DNA from: a virus
Length of the DNA stretch: 34,918 nucleotides
Virus record (IMG/VR): IMGVR_UViG_3300018024_000015
Location: 1-34,918 of that record
Direction: 5' to 3' (one strand)
The notes beneath the pieces are model-generated. The model searched no databases. It was not told the origin of the DNA and was given only the letters and a program-made list of their open reading frames with translations. The translations under genes and the position numbers were made by a program. Position 1 is the stretch's first letter. Each line of letters opens with the position of its first letter. Of the stretch, positions 1 to 5,231 are shown in pieces.

Positions 1-243
1 AACCCAAGCCTTGATAAGTTTTACGACAAATTCAAATATCAGGCCCTTGTTAAGGTAGGTCCACAGACCATCTTGAGGACCCGGCCCATCTTCCAGAATT
101 GGAGCTTTAAAGTCAGCCTCACCTATGACCCTACGGTTATTGATGAGCGCACACTGATTTCCATCGCAGAAGATGCTGGCCGGCTTGTGGGCCTCTGCGA
201 TAACCGGCCTCGTATGGGACGGTTTATGGTAGAGAGGGCCTAA
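1..243 (+). CDS. Conserved phage protein, C-terminal part (5' truncated by window edge)
   Basis: Frame 1 is open from the first base to TAA at 241-243, giving 80 residues of the C-terminus. The piece contains RTRPIFQNW and ends with GLCDNRPRMGRFMVER. This resembles a conserved but uncharacterised protein I associate with early/recombination clusters of tailed phages, where the end reads like GLGDxRPRFGRF. I cannot assign a function. It is followed immediately by a 5-nt periodic G-rich spacer rather than by another gene. The call rests on the open frame running into the window, phage-like composition and the conserved-looking C-terminal motif. Confidence 0.7.
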   Translation, partial: NPSLDKFYDKFKYQALVKVGPQTILRTRPIFQNWSFKVSLTYDPTVIDERTLISIAEDAGRLVGLCDNRPRMGRFMVERA

Positions 244-245
244 TA

Positions 246-358
246 TTAGGGTCTGGTCGGCTACGGGGGGCCGGGCCCGATGAGGTTAGGCAGGGTCTGG
301 CAAGGTATGTCCGGGCGAGGCTACGCGGGCTCTGGTCTGGTGGGCTACGGTAGGGGTT
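246..358 (+). repeat. Degenerate G-rich pentanucleotide repeat array 1
   Basis: The whole spacer after the stop codon at 243 reads in 5-base units, all in one phase, with consensus roughly YNNGG: ttagg, gtctg, gtcgg, ctacg, ggggg, ccggg, then tgagg, ttagg, caggg, tctgg, caagg and so on to taggg at 351-355. About 15 of 22 units end in GG. The array stops just before the ribosome binding site (CAGGAGG) of the next gene. A second array of the same style follows that gene. It is not a protein-coding repeat in any obvious frame. Confidence 0.75.
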
Positions 359-377
359 CTTTTTCACAGGAGGATTT

Positions 378-884
378 ATGAGCGATGTAATTAAACTTTA
401 TCCTGGATGGAAGGAAGCAGCGGAGCAAATCGCCAAAAAAGTGAAGGCTGAGGGATATGAAATCATCCTTACATGGGAAGAACTTTATGATCTCATGGAT
501 ATTAAGGTTCCCGAAACGGCCACAAAGGAAAAATGGAAGGAGCACGAATTTGAGGTTTTGCAAAACATGGAAAACCTGAAAAAGTTGCTCCTGCGGGAAT
601 ACAACCTCCATCTGGAGAATATCAGGGGTGTGGGCTATCAGGTACTTCATCCAAACGATCAGGTTCGGATAGCTCCTGATAAGCAGCTTGAGAAGGCCCT
701 GGCCCATGTAGAAAAGGCCAGAGAAATCCTTACTAATGTGAACCAAGAGGCCCTTTCCTTTGATGGTCAACAGCATCAGATGCGGGGATTGGAGAAGGTA
801 GGTTTCTATAAAGCTGTCATGGGGAAGGGGAAGAAGATTATCGGCCCCAGCGAAGGCGGCCCATTAAGTCTTCCCGAGAAATGA
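378..884 (+). CDS. Conserved phage protein with winged-helix-like segment
   Basis: A 168-residue protein started by ATG 378, about 6 nt after CACAGGAGG. Charged and mainly helical. The segment LENIRGVGYQVLHP near residue 80 looks like the wing and final strand of an OmpR-type winged helix (RGVGY is a hallmark there), followed by HPNDQVRIA. The rest predicts as amphipathic helices. This may therefore be a small DNA-binding protein of the early operon, but only the RGVGY element supports that and I do not recognise a named family. It sits between the two pentanucleotide arrays. A minus-strand open frame over the same bases is a shadow. Confidence 0.7.
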   Translation: MSDVIKLYPGWKEAAEQIAKKVKAEGYEIILTWEELYDLMDIKVPETATKEKWKEHEFEVLQNMENLKKLLLREYNLHLENIRGVGYQVLHPNDQVRIAPDKQLEKALAHVEKAREILTNVNQEALSFDGQQHQMRGLEKVGFYKAVMGKGKKIIGPSEGGPLSLPEK

Positions 885-885
885 T

Positions 886-985
886 TACGGTACGGTTGGG
901 TGGGGTAGAGTAGTATTGGGTGGGGTAGAGTAGTATAGGGCGGGGTATGGCAGTATTTGGCGGGTTATGGTGCGGTTGGCTAAGC
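886..985 (+). repeat. Degenerate G-rich pentanucleotide repeat array 2 with 20-bp perfect tandem
   Basis: Directly after the stop at 884 the sequence again runs in 5-base units in the same phase: tacgg tacgg ttggg tgggg tagag tagta, repeated, then taggg cgggg tatgg and so on. The 20-mer TTGGGTGGGGTAGAGTAGTA occurs twice head to tail (896-915 and 916-935). Four GGG/GGGG runs (GGGTGGGG twice) could form a G-quadruplex in the + strand or its RNA. An open frame beginning at ATG 947 inside the array is an artefact; the true gene start is 1034. Confidence 0.8.
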
Positions 986-986
986 A

Positions 987-1011
987 GGGGGCCCGGGGCT
1001 TCCTGGCCCCC
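987..1011 (+). other. GC-rich stem-loop before small Cys protein gene
   Basis: GGGGGCC (987-993) pairs perfectly with GGCCCCC (1005-1011) around an 11-nt loop. It lies between pentanucleotide array 2 and the AAGGAGG of the gene at 1034. There is no clean T-run after it (CTATCTTATCT), so it is more likely an RNA-processing or translation-shielding hairpin than an efficient terminator. Confidence 0.45.
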
Positions 1012-1033
1012 TATCTTATCTAAGGAGGATTAC

Positions 1034-1207
1034 ATGAAACTATGCCCATTTAAATTCAACTTGGAGAATAAGGGGTGCGAAAAGGAAAAGTGCTCCTTAT
1101 ATATGGTGCATCCTAAGAGCGAATCAAATCACTGCGCCATCTTTTTCATCGCCATTTGTTTTTCTTATTTTGCTGATCATGGTTTCCCGATGAGGGAAGG
1201 AGGCTAA
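1034..1207 (+). CDS. Small cysteine-containing phage protein (57 aa)
   Basis: ATG 1034 follows TAAGGAGGATTAC, a strong ribosome binding site; the in-frame ATG 947 lies in repeat DNA and has none. The 57-residue product starts MKLCPFKF and has four Cys, at CPF, GCEKEKC and CAI. The pattern CP-x-n-C-x4-C-x-LY-x-n-CAI recalls small predicted zinc-binding proteins of phage early regions. Metal binding is inferred from Cys spacing only. The C-terminal half (AIFFIAICFSYFA) is hydrophobic and could also be a membrane segment. Confidence 0.6.
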   Translation: MKLCPFKFNLENKGCEKEKCSLYMVHPKSESNHCAIFFIAICFSYFADHGFPMREGG

Positions 1208-1212
1208 TCACC

Positions 1213-1329
1213 ATGGGGAAAGGTCCCCCCTTTGTCGGCCCGGATATGGCCCCGGCAGCGGCTAAAGAGGCTTACGAAGCTATATTGGCACTAGTTCAAA
1301 TAACCCACTCAAGGAGGATCACCGCATGA
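1213..1329 (+). CDS. Short coupled ORF upstream of bacterioferritin (38 aa)
   Basis: ATG 1213 is preceded by GGGAAGGAGGCT, a strong Shine-Dalgarno, and the frame ends in TGA at 1327-1329, overlapping the bacterioferritin ATG by four bases (ATGA). The product (MGKGPPFVGPDMAP...) has no recognisable domain. The ribosome binding site and overlap suggest it is translated and couples translation into the bacterioferritin gene. It may equally be a leader peptide without independent function. Confidence 0.45.
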   Translation: MGKGPPFVGPDMAPAAAKEAYEAILALVQITHSRRITA

Positions 1330-1799
1330 AAGCAAACCCCAAGATCATCGACATCCTTAACGCCCGGCTGTCAGAAGAACTGACCGCCATTAACCAATAT
1401 ATCGTCCACGCCGAAATGTGCGGCAACTGGCGATACGAGCGTCTCCAGGATGCTATCCGCAAACGGGCCATCATGGAGATGAAGCACGCCGAGAAGATCA
1501 TCGAGCGCATCCTGTTCCTGGAGGGGGCCCCGACCGTCAGCAAACTCAACCAGATTTCCATCGGGCTTGAGGTGCCGATGATGCTCCAGCTCGACCATGC
1601 GGCCGAGATCCTGGCCATCCAGAATTACAACGCCAGCATTTTCCAGGCCAGGCAGTTGGGGGACAACGCCACGGCGGCGCTCTTCGAGTGCATCCTGGCC
1701 GACGAGGAATCCCATATCGACTGGATCGAGGCGCAACAGAACCAAATCGCCCAGGTGGGGGTGCAGATCTACCTTGAAGAGCAGATCAAGGAAAGCTGA
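1326..1799 (+). CDS. bfr: Bacterioferritin, complete ferroxidase centre and heme Met
   Basis: A 157-residue protein, the usual bacterioferritin length, colinear with E. coli Bfr from start to end. Bacterioferritins form 24-subunit cages that oxidise Fe(II) and store the mineral, with heme bound between subunit pairs. All di-iron ligands are at the expected positions: Glu18, Glu51, His54, Glu94, Glu127 and His130. Tyr25 and the heme ligand Met52 (motif EMKHAEKIIERILFLEG) are also present, as is the C-terminal DEESHIDWIE helix. ATG 1326 follows CAAGGAGG. It lies in the phage early block, ATGA-coupled to a 38-aa ORF, between a small Cys protein and an SMC-like ATPase. The GC-rich coding style differs somewhat from the gene at 378, suggesting acquisition from a host. 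The gene appears intact and functional. Confidence 0.95.
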   Translation: MKANPKIIDILNARLSEELTAINQYIVHAEMCGNWRYERLQDAIRKRAIMEMKHAEKIIERILFLEGAPTVSKLNQISIGLEVPMMLQLDHAAEILAIQNYNASIFQARQLGDNATAALFECILADEESHIDWIEAQQNQIAQVGVQIYLEEQIKES

Positions 1800-1824
1800 G
1801 TCGGGCCCAGGCATTTAATGAACT

Positions 1825-1903
1825 TTCGCGCTGAGGGGCGGGGGTGCGACGGTCTGAGACGGCACCTATGGGGAAGTTGCCCAGGCCCGCCCCAAGGCGC
1901 GAA
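1825..1903 (+). ncRNA. Candidate structured RNA: three-way junction between bfr and a small ORF
   Basis: Nested complementary segments define a compact fold. Outer stem 1825-1831/1897-1903 (TTCGCGC/GCGCGAA) has 7 bp; a 3x3 internal loop (TGA/AAG) follows; stem 1835-1842/1886-1893 (GGGGCGGG/CCCGCCCC) has 8 bp. The enclosed region forms two arms: GGTGC/GCACC (1843-1847/1862-1866) topped by GTC-TGA-GAC, and TGGG/CCCA (1869-1872/1880-1883). There is no T-run on either side, so it is not a standard terminator. It lies 15 nt upstream of a short ORF with its own start site, so a cis-regulatory or processed RNA role is possible. No known riboswitch family is matched. Confidence 0.45.
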
Positions 1904-1918
1904 CTATCGAGGTAAGCC

Positions 1919-2059
1919 ATGACAAAAACAGAAGCGGATCGCAATGCTCGTCTTGTGGTTTTTGGCTGTGATTTAGCGAGTAAGATTTTAAAGGGGCGTA
2001 GCCCAATGGTTCAAGACTGTCCCAATGGCGGGCAGCCTATCCCGGAAAACTGGAGGTAA
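1919..2059 (+). CDS. Small unknown protein (46 aa)
   Basis: ATG 1919 follows GAGGTAAGCC; the frame stops with TAA at 2057-2059, two bases before the next ATG at 2062. The 46-residue product begins MTKTEADRNARLVVFGCD, is polar and ends PIPENWR. Its stop overlaps the ribosome binding site (TGGAGGTAAAC) of the next gene, a typical phage arrangement. No family is recognised. It is downstream of the candidate structured RNA at 1825-1903, which could affect its translation. Confidence 0.5.
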   Translation: MTKTEADRNARLVVFGCDLASKILKGRSPMVQDCPNGGQPIPENWR

Positions 2060-2061
2060 AC

Positions 2062-2247
2062 ATGGTCACCCGGATCATAGCATTTGTATCGCTTTTTGTG
2101 ATTGGCTTAACGCTCACCATTTTGGTGATGATCTATGGCTGGGGGCTTGAGCCTAAATCTTGGTGGTGGATCATTGGCGGCGGGATAGCCGGGCGCATTT
2201 TATTGGGCATTTTGGAGATCATTACTAAACAGGAGGGCAAATCTTGA
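2062..2247 (+). CDS. Small membrane protein, two predicted TM segments (61 aa)
   Basis: ATG 2062 sits behind TGGAGGTAAAC. The 61-residue product has two hydrophobic stretches, about residues 4-27 (IIAFVSLFVIGLTLTILVMI region) and 34-53 (WWWIIGGGIAGRILLGILEI), and a short charged tail. It probably lies in the host inner membrane. The last codon overlaps the TTG start of the ATPase gene (TTGA), so the two are translationally coupled. Function unknown; a holin-like or exclusion role cannot be argued from sequence alone. Confidence 0.6.
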   Translation: MVTRIIAFVSLFVIGLTLTILVMIYGWGLEPKSWWWIIGGGIAGRILLGILEIITKQEGKS

Positions 2248-4055
2248 AAATCAACAAGCTGAAAATCTCTAATTTTCTAGGGCTGGAGCATCTGGAAATG
2301 GATTTATCCAATGCTCCTCTGCACCTGATCGTTGGCGAGAATGAGCAGGGTAAGAGTTCAATCAAGGATGCGATTGCCTATGGGTTGACAGGGGAAGCGC
2401 GTGGATTCAAAACCCACAATTCCCAGGCATCGCTGATTCGCGAAGGGGCTAAGTTTGCAGAGGTAATTATCGAAACCCCTCATGGAACTATCCAGCGAAG
2501 GAAAACCCCCAAAAGCCCTGCAACTTCGGCTGGTCCAATTCCGGATGACCGAATGATGGCCAGCATAGTTTCTGACCCCTTGATATTTTTGTCTCTACCA
2601 GATGATTCGCGGCGTGAGGTGCTTTTCAGGATGCTTCCCGGGCTCAATCCGACGCCGGCTCAGATCAGGGATCGTTTAATGATCTTTGTTCCCGCAAGCA
2701 AACCGAGCGAAGCGCATCCCCCGACCATGAAGCTGATTGAGGAGCTGGCCAAGCTGGCGGCTGATAAAGGTTTTTCGGACGCGGCCGATGAGGCCATAAT
2801 CCGGCGTCGCCTTGCCAAGCAGCGTATGGCTGATGTTCCTGGAGCCCCTGACCCTACCTTTAAAACCTTCAACCTTCCGGATATCAAGGAAGCCGAGGTG
2901 GAGGCCGGGATCGCTACCCTCAAGACCGAGCGTGACGCCCTCCTGCAGAAGCGGGGGGAGATTCATGCCAAATGCAGCGCCCAGGTCCCGGCTTTGCCTC
3001 TGGGGCTGGACTTGCCGGCTGTCGAGCAAAAGCTGGCCGAGGTCTGCAAATTGGGAGAACAGATCGAACTTCCCGACCCTGGCGAAATAAAGGAATGGGA
3101 GGACGCCCTTACGACTAATCGCCCCATTCTAACCGAGCTGGCCGAAAAGGTGGATGCCCTGGAAGTTGGGAAAGCCCCCAGGTTTTACCCGAAGATTTGC
3201 CCTACCTTCAATGATCTGGGACTCGAATGTCCAAACGCTGACATCATGGGTTTCAAGGGGCGTGAAGCCCCTGACCCTGAGAAGGCCAAGAAGCTAAATG
3301 GCGATCTGCAGGAGCAAAGGGAAGAAGTAACCCGGCTGGAAGCAGGGCTTAATAAAGCCCAGGTCAAGAAAGCCGCCTATGAGAAATACACCTCCATGCG
3401 GCAGGTCCTGTCCGACCGGATCGTTTACCTCAAGGAAGTGGCCGAACTGGATCAGCAAACCAAGGCCCTGGATGAACGGATGCAGAATGGCCGGGATCTC
3501 CTGGAGGCGCTCAAGACTTACCAGCGCCTAAATAAAGAGGGCGCGGCTGCCCGGGCCCAGTCTGCCGCGGCCGAGAAGGAGGCGCAGCTTTACGACTCCC
3601 TGGCCAAGGCACTGGCCCCGGATGGCATCCCAAGTAAGCTGATCGCAGAGGCCCTTGACCCAATCAATAAATTGCTAATGTTTGCTTCGGGGTATCTATT
3701 CCCGGAGTATTTAAGTGAACCCCTCAGGTTAACCAAAGACCTGGAAATTTACCGGGGAATAATTCCCTATGCCCTTCTATCAAAATCCGCCAGATATAGA
3801 ACGGGCATCTGTTTCCAATACGCCCTTGCAAGACTTGCCGGGGCCAGGCTTCTCCTCATCGATGAAGCCGATGTGCTTGATCCCCCGAATCGGAGCCAGC
3901 TAGTAAGTTTTTTCCTGGCCATTCGCCAGGATTTTGATTCGATTCTTTGCTTCGGAACGAGCGACCACGCCGACCCTTCACCCCTTCCAGATATAATCGT
4001 CTGGTGGATGGAGAATGGGCAAGTAAGTAAATTAACGGTGCCGAAAGCAGCATAA
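2244..4055 (+). CDS. SbcC/Rad50-like SMC-family ATPase
   Basis: 603 residues, TTG start overlapping the upstream stop, behind AGGAGGGC. The N-terminus reads like Rad50/SbcC/RecF proteins (KISNFLGLEH), with Walker A GENEQGKSS at residues 31-39. Coiled-coil helices occupy roughly 170-480. Near the C-terminus are a signature-like segment (LLSKSARYRTGI, about 509-520) and Walker B LLLIDEADVLD (about 536-546). This is the layout of ATPases that hold or process DNA ends. Between the coils is a pair of CP dipeptides nine to ten residues apart (about 318-328) where Rad50 has its CxxC zinc hook. No SbcD/Mre11 nuclease gene is adjacent. It probably assists phage recombination or DNA-end handling; the partner is unknown. 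Confidence 0.85.
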   Translation: MKINKLKISNFLGLEHLEMDLSNAPLHLIVGENEQGKSSIKDAIAYGLTGEARGFKTHNSQASLIREGAKFAEVIIETPHGTIQRRKTPKSPATSAGPIPDDRMMASIVSDPLIFLSLPDDSRREVLFRMLPGLNPTPAQIRDRLMIFVPASKPSEAHPPTMKLIEELAKLAADKGFSDAADEAIIRRRLAKQRMADVPGAPDPTFKTFNLPDIKEAEVEAGIATLKTERDALLQKRGEIHAKCSAQVPALPLGLDLPAVEQKLAEVCKLGEQIELPDPGEIKEWEDALTTNRPILTELAEKVDALEVGKAPRFYPKICPTFNDLGLECPNADIMGFKGREAPDPEKAKKLNGDLQEQREEVTRLEAGLNKAQVKKAAYEKYTSMRQVLSDRIVYLKEVAELDQQTKALDERMQNGRDLLEALKTYQRLNKEGAAARAQSAAAEKEAQLYDSLAKALAPDGIPSKLIAEALDPINKLLMFASGYLFPEYLSEPLRLTKDLEIYRGIIPYALLSKSARYRTGICFQYALARLAGARLLLIDEADVLDPPNRSQLVSFFLAIRQDFDSILCFGTSDHADPSPLPDIIVWWMENGQVSKLTVPKAA

Positions 4056-4266
4056 TTCTTGACTTGCCCGGGTTTTTATGGCAGGATGAATAATGAATGA
4101 AGCACAAATTAATCGAGCCGCCAGGGTGTGAGAAGCATCCTGGCGGCCCTGACCATAACCCAACCTTGGAGGAGGTTCGGCCATGGCTGACAGCCATCTT
4201 ACCACAAAGGTCTCATAGTACCGATACGGATGGGGGGAATCCCCCAATTTAATCTTCCCCCGCGCC

Positions 4267-4291
4267 CCCCCGGCTCGGGGGTCTTTTTTTT
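4267..4291 (+). terminator. Rho-independent terminator after the SMC-like gene
   Basis: CCCCCG (4267-4272) pairs with CGGGGG (4276-4281) around a GCT loop and is followed by TCTTTTTTTT (4282-4291). It ends + strand transcription ahead of the converging minus-strand gene, separating the early block from the structural block. Confidence 0.8.
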
Positions 4292-4328
4292 GCCCTTTTT
4301 CAACCATTTTCACCTCCACAGGACCATT

Positions 4329-4352
4329 TTGATGAAATGCACTATTCATCAA
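4329..4352. promoter_or_regulatory. Palindrome TTGATGAA-N8-TTCATCAA
   Basis: A perfect 8-bp inverted repeat with an 8-nt spacer in an AT-rich part of the intergenic region. Spacing of half-sites is compatible with a dimeric regulator site or a hairpin. No T-run follows. Its partner protein is unknown. Confidence 0.35.
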
Positions 4353-4435
4353 CATTTCCCGGCTTTACCTAAGCCCCGTCACGGCCCGATCGCGCACTAA
4401 CCTAACTAATACCATTAACCCTGCCGTCCTTTGAC

Positions 4436-5074
4436 CTAAATTTCCATTGTCCCCTTGCCAATATTACATTCCCGACAGGATGTTATCAGGTTCTTTTCCT
4501 CGAATGTTCCTCCATTGTTTCTTGGCTTGATAGGATCAACATTTAAAACAACTGCCGGATCTTTCCGGGGACTTCGGCCGCAATATTGACAGGTAAAGCC
4601 ATCCCGAAGAAGTATCTTAAATCTCAATCTCAGGCCCGCTGTTTGATTTTCAAGGTGCATTAAGCATTTTTCTATATCCTCCATATTATCATCTGGTCTA
4701 TAAGGAACACCGAGCCTCATGAGGGCTAACTTTAGATGGCATAAAGTTGTTGGACCGATCCCTTTATATTTGGTCAACGTATATTTGCGGAAATCGGCAA
4801 GCTCTTCTATATGGAGCAACTGGATTAAATTGCGAATCGCGCCGCGGCAGTCGCCTACCAGATAAAGTAACTTCTGCAAGTCGCCATCCAAATTAGCCAT
4901 TCCTTTCCTTTCCCGCCATTTTTCTTTTTCCACTTCTGGAATAAGATGGTCAAGAGCGTGCTGGATGATTTGCATTGCCCTTGAGAAAGAAATTCCCTTG
5001 ATCTTCCCGATTTCTCGATAAGTTTTTTTATCAACATAGCGTAATTTAATAAACTCCAGATCCCTTTCATTCAT
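4436..5074 (-). CDS. Sigma-region-4-like HTH, HhH/alpha-CTD-like and degenerate HNH protein
   Basis: 212 residues, the only gene on the minus strand. Residues about 5-45 (FIKLRYVDKKTYREIGKIKG) match a sigma70 region-4-type helix-turn-helix. Residues about 85-122 (LTKYKGIGPTTLCHLKLAL) look like the helix-hairpin-helix fold of the RNA polymerase alpha C-terminal domain. Residues about 150-212 form an HNH zinc-finger module with both CxxC pairs (CQYC, CREC) and the late Asn, but the expected DH is DP (NVDPIKPR). I confirmed this on the DNA (GATCCT). Loss of that His predicts weak or no nuclease activity. DNA binding or transcription control is therefore more likely than homing. It has its own promoter, a leader of about 27 nt and an AGGAGG site 9 nt before ATG. 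Confidence 0.75.
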   Translation of the reverse strand: MNERDLEFIKLRYVDKKTYREIGKIKGISFSRAMQIIQHALDHLIPEVEKEKWRERKGMANLDGDLQKLLYLVGDCRGAIRNLIQLLHIEELADFRKYTLTKYKGIGPTTLCHLKLALMRLGVPYRPDDNMEDIEKCLMHLENQTAGLRLRFKILLRDGFTCQYCGRSPRKDPAVVLNVDPIKPRNNGGTFEEKNLITSCRECNIGKGTMEI

Positions 5075-5094
5075 GTGAAACCTCCTTTTCCTAA

Positions 5095-5124
5095 TGTGAA
5101 TAGGTCAATATTACCTACTTCACA
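5095..5124. promoter_or_regulatory. Operator-like palindrome over the minus-strand -10 and start site
   Basis: TGTGAATAGGT (5095-5105) and ACCTACTTCACA (5113-5124) form an interrupted inverted repeat: TGTGAA/TTCACA arms plus TAGGT/ACCTA arms, out of register by one base, around CAATATT. It covers the -10 box and the expected start of the minus-strand transcript. Another TGTGAA lies at 5074-5079, next to the start codon. A bound repressor, perhaps the encoded HTH protein itself, would shut the promoter. Confidence 0.6.
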
Positions 5125-5136
5125 AATAGCTGTCAA
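5108..5136 (-). promoter_or_regulatory. Consensus sigma70 promoter for the minus-strand gene
   Basis: On the minus strand TTGACA (complement of 5131-5136) is followed after exactly 17 nt by TAATAT (complement of 5108-5113). Transcription would start near 5101 and reach ATG 5074 after a short leader containing AGGAGG. This is the best promoter match I found in the window. Confidence 0.85.
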
Positions 5137-5231
5137 GCACAATCAAACATCTGGATAATATTCATAAATCACCGATGGCCTACAAATATCCCTTTAACTC
5201 CGGATTATCATTTTGAAAAATCCCTTGCATA

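Larger units (their letters stand above)
4056..4435. other. Non-coding region between SMC-like gene and the convergent minus-strand gene
   Basis: This 380-nt gap has no convincing gene. It contains a weak promoter-like pair (TTGACT 4059-4064, 17 nt, CAGGAT 4082-4087) and a perfect 9-bp hairpin GCCGCCAGG/CCTGGCGGC (4117-4125/4139-4147). It also holds an 11-codon ORF with a good ribosome site (4183-4218), a small hairpin GGGGGAATCCCCC near 4232-4245, a T-rich terminator (4267-4291) and an 8-bp palindrome (4329-4352). Together these look like the 3' end of the early operon, possibly with a short independent RNA of about 200 nt ending at the terminator. Confidence 0.5.

Noticed and set aside
246-985. 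CRISPR array or tRNA cluster as an explanation of the repeats
   Set aside because: The repeat unit is 5 nt without spacers and no cloverleaf is seen.
947-1033. N-terminal extension of the small Cys protein from ATG 947
   Set aside because: The extension is pentamer-repeat DNA, has no ribosome site, while ATG 1034 has TAAGGAGG at ideal distance.
1843-1893. Resemblance to a TPP riboswitch (GGGGTGC, CTGAGA, ACCT in order)
   Set aside because: The conserved second half (CCTGATCTGG...GCCAGCG region) is missing and the helices do not match; the motif words are likely chance in a GC-rich hairpin.
4183-4218. 11-codon ORF with a strong ribosome binding site
   Set aside because: Too short to support as a gene on its own; listed only as content of the intergenic region.
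5160-5231. Plus-strand promoter for the portal operon
   Set aside because: TTGAAA and TATAAT-like words exist but with wrong spacing (about 11 nt); no convincing pair was found.
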